From positions 33,124 to 97,123 of the forward strand of contig NZ_QBKR01000015.1 of the NCBI RefSeq assembly GCF_003054245.1: 64,000 bases of DNA. Direction: 5' to 3'. Under the pieces are notes generated by a model, which saw only the letters and a program-made list of their open reading frames with translations, did not search any database and had not been told where the DNA came from. Origin of the DNA: Melghirimyces profundicolus. Its GTDB lineage: Bacteria; Bacillota; Bacilli; Thermoactinomycetales; DSM-45169. Position 1 is the stretch's first letter. Every line of letters starts with the position of its first letter. This document shows positions 33,794 through 42,010 of the stretch, piece by piece. Position numbers and translations under genes: made by a program.

Positions 33794-34789
33794 ATGCTCC
33801 GCCTTCTCTATATGACGGACACCCACATCCGCGGCACCACTCCCCGGAGCCGGACGGACGATTTTGTCTCGGCGATCAGCGACAAAATGAATGAGGTGAT
33901 CCGGATCGCCCGGCGGGAGAAGGTGGACGCCGTCCTCCACGGCGGGGACCTCTTCGACCGACCGGATCTTTCCCCGGCCGTGGTCCGGGAGTTTGCCCGC
34001 TTGTTGCGCCGCTTGGAGGTGCCCGTATACACGGTGGCGGGAAATCATGACATCTTCGGCCACAACCCGGATACGGTGGACCGTTCGATGCTGGGCCTTC
34101 TGGATGCTTTCGGAACCGTCCGCCTGATCCGGCCGGGAGAGAAAGTCCGGCTGGAGGGGGAAGGGGTGACGGTCCAACTGACCGGTCAGCCCTTCCACTA
34201 CGACCTGGACAAACGGGACCCGTCGCTGGACTATTCCGTCCGGAACGAATCGGGGGCTGATTTTTGCATCCACATGGTGCACGGAATGGCGGTGGATCGA
34301 CCGCTTCCGGAAGGTGTCCCCCACACCATGGTGGATGACCTGTGGTCGGAGGATGTGGATGTTCTCTTGACGGGTCATTACCACGCGGGCTTTCCGGTCA
34401 AACACCGGGAAGGACGCTATATTATCAACCCCGGGGCGCTGGCCCGGATCAACAACCACCCGTCGGAAATCCGGCGGCATCCCCAGGTGGCCGTATTGGA
34501 GTTGGGAAAAGAAATCTCCGTCCGGTTGATCCGGATCGCATGCGCCGCTCCCGGGGAAGCCGTGCTGGACCGCTCCTATCTGGAGAAAGCGGCCTTTCGC
34601 GAGGAGAGGATGAACGAGTTTGTGCGGGTGTTGCGGGACGACGGAGAGTTTCGGGCGCTGGCCGTTCAGGAAATCATCGAAGAGATCGCCGGGTTGGAAA
34701 AAGTGGAGGACGAGGTGAAACATGAAGCCCTGCGCCGGATCGCCGTGGTTCAGGAGCAGCTGGGAAGGGAAGGGGGGCCGGGGGAATGA
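33794..34789 (+). CDS. Mre11/SbcD-like DNA repair metallophosphoesterase
   Basis: 331 residues with the phosphoesterase motifs in order: TDTHIRG (D9, H11), LHGGDLFDRP, AGNHDIFGHN, MVHGMAVD and TGHYHAGFPV. This is a two-metal nuclease of the SbcD/Mre11 type, but shorter than ordinary SbcD (about 400) and close in size to the phage T4 gp47 kind. The SD AAGGAGG precedes ATG 33794. Its stop overlaps the start of the Rad50-like N-terminal gene (ATGA), so nuclease and ATPase are made together. In the neighbourhood of recA-recX it most likely processes double-strand ends. Confidence 0.9.
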   Translation: MLRLLYMTDTHIRGTTPRSRTDDFVSAISDKMNEVIRIARREKVDAVLHGGDLFDRPDLSPAVVREFARLLRRLEVPVYTVAGNHDIFGHNPDTVDRSMLGLLDAFGTVRLIRPGEKVRLEGEGVTVQLTGQPFHYDLDKRDPSLDYSVRNESGADFCIHMVHGMAVDRPLPEGVPHTMVDDLWSEDVDVLLTGHYHAGFPVKHREGRYIINPGALARINNHPSEIRRHPQVAVLELGKEISVRLIRIACAAPGEAVLDRSYLEKAAFREERMNEFVRVLRDDGEFRALAVQEIIEEIAGLEKVEDEVKHEALRRIAVVQEQLGREGGPGE

Positions 34790-36261
34790 AGCGGTTTGAA
34801 AAGCTGGTCATCGAAAATTTCCAGTCCCACGAACATACGGAAGTGGATTTCACTGAGGGGCTCAACGTGTTCGTCGGACCCTCGGACAGCGGGAAGAGCG
34901 CCGTTCTCCGGGCGTTGCGCTGGGTTCTCTACAACCAGCCCAAGGGGACGGACTATATCCGTGCGGGGAAAAGCCGGTGCCGGGTCTCCCTTACTCTTTC
35001 CGACGGAACCGTGATCACCCGGATCCGCTCGTCTTCCGTCAACCGATACATACTCCGGGATAAGGACGGGACGGAACAGGTTTTTGAAGGGTTTGGAAGC
35101 CAAGTGCCCCTGGAAGTGGCCAAAGCTCACGGGATGCATGCCCTGCGGTTGGATACGGACTGGAACCTTCCGGCTCAGTTCGGCACCCAGCTGGAAGGGC
35201 CTTTTCTGCTGTCTGAAACGGGAAGTGTCAAGGCAAAATCCATCGGCCGGGTCAGCGGCGCTCACTTGATGGACATCGCCCTGCAGGGAACGATCAAGGA
35301 TCTGAAAGATCTCGCCTCCGATCTGAAGCACCAAACCCTCGAGGCGGAGAACCTGAAGAAAAAACTGCAGCCCTACAACTCACTTCCCCGTCTCCTGAAT
35401 CGGTTGGAGCGTTCGGAAGCGCTCCACCGTACAGCGGAAGAGATGGCAGAACGCCTGGAGAACGTCCGAATTCTTCAGAAACGGCTGGATACCGTACGGC
35501 AGGAACGAAAGAGGGCGGAAGAACGTCTCCGAAAGCTTTCGGGTCTGGAGAAAGTGGAACGTAACCTGATGGATCTGGAGAAGAGGAGTCTCCTTTTCCG
35601 GAGGATGGGAAAAGCCCGTTCCGATTGGGACCGGTTGGCCCGGGACCGGAACCATTGGGAAAAGGTCGATCACGCCACCCGGCACCTGAATCGGGTGGAA
35701 TCCATGATCCAAAAAACGGATAAATACCAGGAGGGATATATTCGGCTCCGTTCCCTTCACCGTCACCTGCGGGAGGTGCAACGGGAAACGGACCGGTTCC
35801 TTCGGGTGAAAAGCGCGAGTGACGGGATCGAAAAAATCGACCCGGTTCTCCTGGAAGCCCGGGGGAAACGGTTGAAAGCTTTGCAATCCCTCCTTCCCCG
35901 GAAGCGGCGGATCCAGGCGGAAAAACAGCGGGTGCAGAAGCGTCTCACCGCGACGGACCGCCTTCCCGTCGATGAGGTGGAGACTTTGATGCAAAGGGCA
36001 GAGCGACTCAAGGTTCTCAAGCAAACAGCGGAGGAACAAAGGGAACTCCAGCGGCGGTTGGAAAAGGGGCGCCGGTATCTCTCGGACAGAAGAAAGAAGA
36101 TTGACGAATGGACGGAAAAGCTGGTCCGGCTCTTCCGTGAGCTGGGCCGATGCCCCACCTGCGGAGCGGAAATGGATCACGGAGTTCTCGAACACATCAT
36201 GGAGGAATACAGGGGAGGTGTGACCGGTGCAGCGGCAGGAAGAGAGGATCAAGGAAATTAA
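34786..36261 (+). CDS. Rad50/SbcC-like ATPase, N-terminal half with Walker A and zinc hook
   Basis: 491 residues. The N-terminus KLVIENFQSHEHTEVDF and P-loop GPSDSGKSAVLRAL are those of SMC/Rad50 ATPases. Residues about 170-450 are predicted coiled coil (Leu/Glu/Arg/Lys-rich). Near the end lies RCPTCGAEMDHG with CxxC at 456-459, a Rad50 zinc-hook motif. No Walker B or signature motif follows, so the protein is only the first half of a Rad50. It overlaps the nuclease gene by four bases and the next coiled-coil gene by 35. The missing half is encoded at 36474-37154. Confidence 0.88.
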   Translation: MKRFEKLVIENFQSHEHTEVDFTEGLNVFVGPSDSGKSAVLRALRWVLYNQPKGTDYIRAGKSRCRVSLTLSDGTVITRIRSSSVNRYILRDKDGTEQVFEGFGSQVPLEVAKAHGMHALRLDTDWNLPAQFGTQLEGPFLLSETGSVKAKSIGRVSGAHLMDIALQGTIKDLKDLASDLKHQTLEAENLKKKLQPYNSLPRLLNRLERSEALHRTAEEMAERLENVRILQKRLDTVRQERKRAEERLRKLSGLEKVERNLMDLEKRSLLFRRMGKARSDWDRLARDRNHWEKVDHATRHLNRVESMIQKTDKYQEGYIRLRSLHRHLREVQRETDRFLRVKSASDGIEKIDPVLLEARGKRLKALQSLLPRKRRIQAEKQRVQKRLTATDRLPVDEVETLMQRAERLKVLKQTAEEQRELQRRLEKGRRYLSDRRKKIDEWTEKLVRLFRELGRCPTCGAEMDHGVLEHIMEEYRGGVTGAAAGREDQGN

Positions 36262-36490
36262 GGCGGCGCTGGAAGAGGCGAAAAACCAGAGGTATAAAGC
36301 TGAATTGAGATTGGAGAATCTGGAGCAGCAGGAGAAAGCGATCCTGGAAGAGCTGGCGGAGCTGGGAGTGGAACCCGATCAGCTGGAAGATGAAATCAAA
36401 AGGCTGGAACGGGAGATCGATCGCCGGATCAAGGAAGCCTGGGAACTTCTTCCGCGGGAGCTGGTGGAAAACGATGAATCGAAAGGATGA
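36227..36490 (+). CDS. Small coiled-coil protein within the split Rad50 module
   Basis: 87 residues, almost entirely charged heptad-like helix (IKEIKAALEEAKNQRYKAEL, then EDEIKRLEREIDRRIKEAWE). GTG 36227 has a strong ribosome site, AGGGGAGGTG, about seven bases upstream inside the preceding gene. It therefore looks like a genuine gene and not a frameshift remnant. It overlaps the N-terminal ATPase gene by 35 bases and the C-terminal half by 17. By position it corresponds to the returning coiled-coil arm of Rad50. No catalytic motif. Confidence 0.75.
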   Translation: MQRQEERIKEIKAALEEAKNQRYKAELRLENLEQQEKAILEELAELGVEPDQLEDEIKRLEREIDRRIKEAWELLPRELVENDESKG

Positions 36491-37154
36491 GCTCCGCCGG
36501 CTGGAGGAACAACTGAAATCCGCCAGGGAAGAAGTGCTTGTCCGCAAGGCCCGCCGGGATGAACTGGAGAAACTTCTGAAGGATGTGGAAGGTCGGCTGG
36601 AGAAAGCCGAAAGGAGCCGGGATCTCTTCGAAAAGGTACGGGTGCTTCTGCAGGAGTCGGCGGAACACGCCCGCCGCCAGGCGAAGGCACAGATGGAAAA
36701 CCTGGTGACCAACGCGCTCCAGTACGTCTTCGGCCCGATGTTCCGCTTCGAAATCGAGTTGTCCGATCACGGGGGAAAACCGGTGGCCGAATTTTTTGTG
36801 GTGACCGAATGGGAGGGAACGACTGTCCGGACCAAGCCCCAGGAAGCCCGCGGTGGCGGCGTGGTGGACATCATCTCCCTCGCTCTTCGGGTGGCGATCA
36901 TCGAAACCTTCCGCCCTCGGCCGGAAGGTCCGTTGATCCTGGACGAACCCGGGAAACACGTCAGTGCGGAATACGTGATCCCGATGCTGGAATTTCTCCG
37001 TTCCACCGGGGAAATGTTTGGCCGTCAGGTCCTTTTGGTCACTCACAATCCCCATCTCACCGAAGGGGCCGACCGGGTGTTTGAAGTGGGGCTGAAGGGG
37101 GGGAAGACGGTGGTCCGTCCTTCCGTCTCCTTGACAATGGGACAGAGTAAATAA
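36474..37154 (+). CDS. Rad50/SbcC-like ATPase, C-terminal half with Walker B
   Basis: 226 residues: about 70 residues of coiled coil, then the C-terminal ATPase lobe. EARGGGVVDIISLALRVAI stands at the ABC-signature position (G-rich instead of LSGGE), followed by Walker B GPLILDEPGKHVS (D157, E158) and the switch LLVTHNPHL. The frame stays open upstream, but ATG 36474 begins the coiled coil and overlaps the previous gene by 17 bases. Together with the two genes before it, it would rebuild one Rad50-like ATPase partner for the nuclease at 33794. Confidence 0.85.
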   Translation: MNRKDELRRLEEQLKSAREEVLVRKARRDELEKLLKDVEGRLEKAERSRDLFEKVRVLLQESAEHARRQAKAQMENLVTNALQYVFGPMFRFEIELSDHGGKPVAEFFVVTEWEGTTVRTKPQEARGGGVVDIISLALRVAIIETFRPRPEGPLILDEPGKHVSAEYVIPMLEFLRSTGEMFGRQVLLVTHNPHLTEGADRVFEVGLKGGKTVVRPSVSLTMGQSK

Positions 37155-37334
37155 TACAATTGGAGTGTATCTGAAAAATCCTTAATTTGGTTTCTGGGAT
37201 TTGGATGAGGATATTTCCCCAGACGGATCTGCATTCCGGGCATTGGACCGGGCTCAGCTTACCCTTCGGTTGAACCCGATTTTCAGCTTGAACTCAACCA
37301 TCACGGGATTCCCCGGGATGAAATGAAAGTTTTT
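37155..37334 (+). other. Intergenic DNA after the repair cluster, no feature seen
   Basis: I see no gene, terminator or repeat in this part of the 366-base gap before rny. Confidence 0.5.
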
Positions 37335-37363
37335 TTGCGGGACGAGCGTAATCTCGGTAAACT
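37335..37363 (+). promoter_or_regulatory. SigA-type promoter upstream of rny
   Basis: TTGCGG at 37335-37340 and TAAACT at 37358-37363, spacer 17. It would give a leader of about 150 bases. Confidence 0.5.
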
Positions 37364-37369
37364 AAACAG

Positions 37370-37487
37370 GGCTCGGGCGAAGCCTTTCGGAGATGAGACC
37401 TCCGAAAACCCCCAGGGGACCGGCGACGACGGTTTGCGCAGAAAGGGGGACGCCGCCGCAGAGACCGAATGACTCGGTCTTGTTTTA
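37370..37487 (+). ncRNA. Structured leader of rny, class unknown
   Basis: The leader contains a perfect 8-bp hairpin TTTCGGAG / CTCCGAAA, a CCCCC...GGGGG pairing around a GGCG/CGCC-rich centre, and at its end AGACCGA (37462-37468) / TCGGTCT (37474-37480) followed by TGTTTTAT, a terminator-like hairpin 33 bases before the rny start. The arrangement suggests attenuation, but I cannot match it to a known riboswitch. Confidence 0.35.
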
Positions 37488-37520
37488 TACTTGAGGTAGG
37501 GAGGAGGTGGGTAGCTATCG

Positions 37521-39065
37521 ATGAGTGAGTCGATCGTATGGCTGCTCCTGTTCCTCCTCGGGACCGGGCTGGGTCTGGCCGTCGGTTACCGCTTGAGGAA
37601 ATTGACGGCGGAAGCCCGCATCGGAAGTGCCGAAAAAGAGGCGGAACAGATTATCGATAAAGCCCGCAGTGACGCGGATGCGTTAAAGCGGGAGAAAGTC
37701 CTGGAAGCAAAGGATGAGGCGCACCGTCTCCGTTCGGAGGCTGAGCGCGAAATCCGTGAACAGAGAAACGATCTGGCCAGGCTGGAACGTCGCCTGATGC
37801 AAAAGGAAGAAACATTGGATCGGAAACAGGAATCCCAGGAAAGGAAAGAAGAAGCCCTCAACCGTCGAGAAAACGAAATCCAGGAGATGGAACAGCGGAT
37901 CGGGCAACTCTATCGGGAGCAGCTGGCCGAGTTGGAACGTCTGTCAGGGTTGACTTCCGAAGAAGCCAAACAACTGATCCTCTCCAAAGTGGAAAGCGAA
38001 ATGAAACATGAGACCGCCCAGATGATCAAAGAAATGGAGCAGCAGGCTCTGGAGGAAGCGGACAAACGGGCGCGCAGCATCCTGTCTCTCGCGATCCAGC
38101 GATGCGCCGCCGATCATGTGGCGGAAACGACGGTGTCGGTGGTCACCCTTCCCAACGACGAGATGAAGGGAAGAATCATCGGCCGGGAAGGTCGCAACAT
38201 CCGGGCTTTGGAGACGTTGACGGGGATCGATCTGATCATTGACGATACCCCCGAAGCCGTCATTCTCTCCGGTTTTGACCCGATTCGCCGGGAAGTGGCC
38301 CGGGTGGCCCTGGAAAAACTGGTGGCGGATGGGCGGATCCACCCGGCCCGGATTGAAGAGATGGTGGAGAAATCCCGGAAGGAAGTGGATGAGCGGATCC
38401 GGGAATACGGTGAGCAGGCCACTTTTGAAACCGGAGTCCACGGTCTCCACCCCGATCTGATCAAAATTCTGGGGCGTCTGAAATTCCGGACAAGCTACGG
38501 TCAGAACGTTCTTCAGCACTCCATGGAGGTGGCCCATTTGGCCGGACTGCTTGCGGCCGAACTGGGTGAAGACGTGCATCTGGCCAAGCGTGCGGGGCTC
38601 CTGCATGACATCGGGAAAGCGATAGACCACGAAGTGGAGGGTTCCCACGTTGAAATCGGGATTGAACTGGGTAAAAAGTATAATGAACACCCTGCCGTGA
38701 TCAACGGAATTGCATCTCACCACGGTGATGTGGAAGCCACAAGCATCATCGCCGTGCTGGTCGGTGCGGCGGATGCTCTGTCCGCCGCTCGTCCCGGAGC
38801 CCGCCGGGAGACGCTGGAAACCTACATCAAGCGTCTTGAAAAACTGGAAGAGATCTGCGAGTCCTTTGATGGGGTCGAGAAGTCTTATGCCATCCAGGCG
38901 GGGCGGGAAGTCCGGATCATGGTCCGTCCCGACGAGATCGGCGACGACGAGTCGACCAAACTGGCCCGCGAGATCAAAAAAGAGATTGAAAATCAGCTGG
39001 ATTATCCGGGACATATCAAAGTCACGGTCATCCGCGAGACACGGGCGGTCGAATATGCGAAATAA
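37521..39065 (+). CDS. rny: Ribonuclease Y
   Basis: The membrane-anchored endoribonuclease that starts mRNA decay in Bacillales. The 514 residues show an N-terminal membrane helix ([18 protein letters not shown]), a long coiled coil to about residue 200, a KH domain with [15 protein letters not shown], and the HD domain with [15 protein letters not shown] carrying the metal ligands. GGAGGTGGG before ATG 37521 fixes the start. ymdB follows, as in B. subtilis. RicA and RNase J, also encoded in this window, act in the same decay system. Confidence 0.97.
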   Translation: MSESIVWLLLFLLGTGLGLAVGYRLRKLTAEARIGSAEKEAEQIIDKARSDADALKREKVLEAKDEAHRLRSEAEREIREQRNDLARLERRLMQKEETLDRKQESQERKEEALNRRENEIQEMEQRIGQLYREQLAELERLSGLTSEEAKQLILSKVESEMKHETAQMIKEMEQQALEEADKRARSILSLAIQRCAADHVAETTVSVVTLPNDEMKGRIIGREGRNIRALETLTGIDLIIDDTPEAVILSGFDPIRREVARVALEKLVADGRIHPARIEEMVEKSRKEVDERIREYGEQATFETGVHGLHPDLIKILGRLKFRTSYGQNVLQHSMEVAHLAGLLAAELGEDVHLAKRAGLLHDIGKAIDHEVEGSHVEIGIELGKKYNEHPAVINGIASHHGDVEATSIIAVLVGAADALSAARPGARRETLETYIKRLEKLEEICESFDGVEKSYAIQAGREVRIMVRPDEIGDDESTKLAREIKKEIENQLDYPGHIKVTVIRETRAVEYAK

Positions 39066-39092
39066 AGTGGCTTTACGCCGCTTTATTTTTTT
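39065..39092 (+). terminator. Terminator after rny
   Basis: AAAGTGGC / GCCGCTTT (one G-U) followed by ATTTTTTT. Confidence 0.85.
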
Positions 39093-39116
39093 CCCCGATG
39101 TGGAGGCGCTTAAACG

Positions 39117-39908
39117 ATGCGTGTGCTGATGATAGGAGATATTGTCGGGTCTCCCGGCAGAAAAGCATTATTGGAATACCTGCCCCGATTGAAGCGGAGC
39201 CACCGTCCCGACGTGACGGTGGTCAACGGCGAAAATGCCGCGGACGGACGGGGGATCACACGCGGGATCGCCCGGGAGTTTTTCGGGGCGGGGGTTGACT
39301 GCATCACCTTGGGAAACCATGCATGGGACAAGCGGGAAATCTTCGATTTCATCGACAAAGAAGACCGCTTGGTACGCCCTGCCAATTATCCCGAAGGAAC
39401 ACCCGGGCGGGGTTATACCCGTCTCACCCTCTCCCGCGGGGAATTGGTGGTGGTGAGTCTCATGGGACGTTCCTTTCTCTCCAGTCTGGACTGTCCCTTC
39501 CGCAAGGCGGACGACATCTTGGGTCGATTGAAAGGAAACCCGGCCGTGCTGGTGGATTTCCATGGGGAGACCACCTCCGAAAAGCAGGCAATGGGCTGGT
39601 ACCTGGACGGACGGGTCTCCGCGTTGGTCGGGACGCATACTCATGTCCAGACAGCCGATGAACGAATCCTTCCGAAGGGAACGGCCTATCTGACCGACGT
39701 GGGAATGGTGGGACCCTATGACGGTGTTCTCGGGATGAATAAGGATCTGATTCTGAAAAAATTTTTGACCCAACTTCCGGTCCGGTTTGAAGTGGGCAAG
39801 GGCCGGGTTCAGTTCAACGCGGTGGTCATCGATCTGGACCCTTCCTCCGGAAAGGCTTCCAGGATCATGCGGATCCGAATCGATGACGACCGTCCTTGGT
39901 TTGATTAG
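39117..39908 (+). CDS. ymdB: YmdB family metallophosphoesterase (2',3'-cyclic nucleotide phosphodiesterase)
   Basis: A 263-residue metallophosphoesterase: IGDIVGSPGR at the N-terminus, NGENAADGRGIT, LGNHAWDKREI, VDFHGETTSEKQAMGWYLDG and GTHTHVQTADERI supply the metal and catalytic residues of the TIGR00282 family. B. subtilis YmdB hydrolyses 2',3'- and 3',5'-cyclic mononucleotides and influences the biofilm/motility choice. GGAGGCG precedes ATG 39117. rny-ymdB-spoVS order is conserved. Confidence 0.95.
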   Translation: MRVLMIGDIVGSPGRKALLEYLPRLKRSHRPDVTVVNGENAADGRGITRGIAREFFGAGVDCITLGNHAWDKREIFDFIDKEDRLVRPANYPEGTPGRGYTRLTLSRGELVVVSLMGRSFLSSLDCPFRKADDILGRLKGNPAVLVDFHGETTSEKQAMGWYLDGRVSALVGTHTHVQTADERILPKGTAYLTDVGMVGPYDGVLGMNKDLILKKFLTQLPVRFEVGKGRVQFNAVVIDLDPSSGKASRIMRIRIDDDRPWFD

Positions 39909-39975
39909 ATTCGGGGACATCTGAAACCACATTGATGGGCCGCAGAAAGAAGAAGCTGCTTTTCAGGCGTGAATG

Positions 39976-40004
39976 GCAGGAATTTATAAAAGATTGCCGA
40001 ATAT
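39976..40004 (+). promoter_or_regulatory. SigH promoter of spoVS
   Basis: GCAGGAATT at 39976-39984 and GCCGAATAT at 39996-40004, separated by 11 bases, match RNAGGAWWW and RNNGAATWW at every defined position. spoVS is a known SigH gene. Confidence 0.85.
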
Positions 40005-40047
40005 ATTAAAAGTGGACTCACTCCAAACCATCGAGGAGGTAGCCTAC

Positions 40048-40308
40048 ATGGAAGTATTAAAAGTTTCAGCAAAATCCAACCCGAACTCCGTTGCCGGTGC
40101 GCTTGCAGGTGTCCTGCGTGAACGTGGCAATGCGGAGATCCAGGCCATCGGGGCAGGTGCACTGAACCAATCAGTCAAAGCCGTTGCGATTGCACGAGGG
40201 TTTGTGGCGCCCAGCGGAATCGACTTAATCTGCATTCCGGCTTTCACCGACATCGTCATCGATGGTGAGGAACGTACGGCCATTAAGTTGATCGTTGAGC
40301 CTCGCTGA
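40048..40308 (+). CDS. spoVS: Stage V sporulation protein S
   Basis: The 86 residues equal the standard SpoVS length, with the Alba-like fold pattern MEVLKVSAKSNPNSVAGALA and IQAIGAGALNQSVKAVAIAR. In B. subtilis it affects late sporulation and septation and may bind nucleic acid. GAGGAGGT at 40033-40040 selects ATG 40048. It has its own SigH promoter and a terminator, forming a single-gene unit. Confidence 0.97.
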   Translation: MEVLKVSAKSNPNSVAGALAGVLRERGNAEIQAIGAGALNQSVKAVAIARGFVAPSGIDLICIPAFTDIVIDGEERTAIKLIVEPR

Positions 40309-40329
40309 GGGGGACCACAACCGAAATGC

Positions 40330-40365
40330 AAACCTGTTTATACCCCATAAACAGGTTTTCTTTTG
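40330..40365 (+). terminator. Terminator after spoVS
   Basis: AAACCTGTTTA / TAAACAGGTTT with a seven-base loop, followed by a T-rich tract. Confidence 0.9.
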
Positions 40366-40387
40366 TTTTAACCGGGAGGTTACCAGA

Positions 40388-41341
40388 ATGTACTGGATTG
40401 ATGGTCATTGCGATGTTCTGTTCAAGTTGTGGAAAAACAAGGAGGATGGCTTGGATTTTTACGGAAACGGGAGGAAAAACGGGCTGGACGTGACTTGGTC
40501 GGGTGTCCGGAAATCCCGGGTGTTGCTCCAGGTCTTTGCCGTTTTCGTTCCTCCCGAAGTGCCCCGGAGCCAGTCCTGGCAGGTGGCGCTGGACCAAGTG
40601 GACCGGTTTTATGAAGAAGTGGTGAAAGAAGCAGACCGCCTTCGGCCCGTCTTTTCAGGGGAGGACTTGAAAGATTTGAAGAGGAAAGGAGGGCGGATCG
40701 GCGGGCTTTTATCCTTGGAGGGAGCCGATGCCCTTCAGGGAAGTCTCAGCCACCTTCGGTTGTTGTACCGCCTCGGGGTCCGTCAGGTGGGTCTGACGTG
40801 GAATCATGCCAACGAAGCGGCGGACGGAATTGAAGAAGAACGCGGCGGAGGGTTGACCCGGTTCGGCAAGCAGCTGGTTGCGGAGATGGACCGCTTGGGA
40901 ATGGTGCTGGATGTCTCCCACCTTTCGGTCAAAGGGTTCTGGGATGTGATGGAAACCGGCATCCCGGTGGTGGCCTCCCATTCCAACACACGGGCCGTTT
41001 GTTCCCATCCCCGGAACCTCCTGGATGATCAGGTGCGGGCCCTGGTCCGGAACGATGGTTTGATCGGGGTGACCTTTGTTCCCAGGTTCATCCACGATGA
41101 TCCCGATGCCGCCACGGTGGACGGCATTCTGCGTCATATCGAGCATATCTGCAGTCTGGGAGGGGAAAACCGGATCGCCTTCGGTTCGGATTTTGACGGA
41201 ATCGATCAAAAGGTCCCCGGACTGGAAGGGAGCGAAGCACTCACGATGTTGGGGGAAGAGTTGCTCAAACGCTATCCGGAACCCCTGGTGAGAAAGTGGT
41301 GCGGGGAAAACTGGTACGACTTTTACATCCGCCATCTCTGA
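40388..41341 (+). CDS. Membrane dipeptidase family protein (peptidase M19)
   Basis: A 317-residue zinc dipeptidase of the renal dipeptidase (M19) family with amidohydrolase fold. Metal-site motifs visible: WIDGHCDVL at the N-terminus, SLEGADAL, LGMVLDVSHLS, PVVASHSNTRAVCSHPRNL and AFGSDFDGI. No signal peptide is seen, so it probably acts in the cytoplasm on dipeptides. GGGAGG about nine bases upstream supports ATG 40388. In B. subtilis this position, between spoVS and tdh, lacks such a gene; repeat R4 begins 12 bases after its stop. Confidence 0.92.
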   Translation: MYWIDGHCDVLFKLWKNKEDGLDFYGNGRKNGLDVTWSGVRKSRVLLQVFAVFVPPEVPRSQSWQVALDQVDRFYEEVVKEADRLRPVFSGEDLKDLKRKGGRIGGLLSLEGADALQGSLSHLRLLYRLGVRQVGLTWNHANEAADGIEEERGGGLTRFGKQLVAEMDRLGMVLDVSHLSVKGFWDVMETGIPVVASHSNTRAVCSHPRNLLDDQVRALVRNDGLIGVTFVPRFIHDDPDAATVDGILRHIEHICSLGGENRIAFGSDFDGIDQKVPGLEGSEALTMLGEELLKRYPEPLVRKWCGENWYDFYIRHL

Positions 41342-41352
41342 TGGGGACCCTT

Positions 41353-41717
41353 ATAACGTTGTGATCTATTGTTAGGCTCAGAAGAGGGGAAGCGTTTATC
41401 CGAAATAGCGACTTTGCTGTCCTTCTCAGCGGAGAATCAGCCAGCAAGGGCGTTCAGGGGCAAAAGCTTCTCTGTGTTGCATCCGAAGGCGTTTGCCCCT
41501 GCCCGCAGCAGGATGATTCGGAGCGGACCGTGCATCCATCCCTGCAGGACAGCATAGCGAGACCGGGGAGCGTAAGCGACCCAGGCGAGACTTGTGCTTT
41601 GTGAGTGCATAGCGAGACCGGGGAGCACAAGCGACCCCAGGCGAGACTTGTGCTCTGTGAGTGCAACCGGAGCGGCTTCGGGCAAATGCTGCCGCTCACT
41701 TATTCACAATTCTTCTA
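41353..41717 (+). repeat. BOX-like dispersed repeat, locus R4 (2 core units)
   Basis: Nearly full copy in the R1 orientation: TAACGTTGTGAT at the left, GAGGGGAAGCGTTTATCC, CAGGGGCAAAAGC and its partner, GCAGGACAGC, two cores separated by a 55-57 bp period, GGAGCGGCTTCGGGC and GCCGCTCAC, ending TTCACAATTCTTCTA. The terminal repeats have several mismatches, so the copy is moderately old. Confidence 0.9.
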
Positions 41718-42010
41718 TGGCCCGACAAGCCGGGATTGGCGGGGAGAGCGGTTTTCCGAAGGTTGCTTTTTGTTAGGGAGGGGTCTAGAATGAATAACTG
41801 ATAATAGATATCAAAACACCATCAACCGGAAGACGGCTTTGTGGAGTTTGGTACCCACGGTACCCGGTGACGCAGGGAAACCGAATCCAACGCCTGTGGA
41901 GATTCCGGAACAAAGAAAAAAACCGGATCGGAGAAACAGGAACCTTGTTTCAAGGGGCGTCGAAATGGCGGTTCGTCAGTTGCAGGGAAGAACCAAAGGA
42001 GATGAGTGGA
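41718..42010 (+). other. Leader region of korA, no recognised element
   Basis: It contains a doubled GGTACC (TTTGGTACCCACGGTACCCGG near 41848-41868, given only as landmark) that can form small hairpins, and ACCTTGTTTCAAGGG near 41942-41956. No convincing promoter or riboswitch is visible. Confidence 0.35.

Noticed and set aside
36227..36490. Frameshift explanation for the split Rad50
   Set aside because: Not excluded, but disfavoured: each downstream part has its own start, the middle gene has a strong ribosome site, and two separate shifts would be needed.
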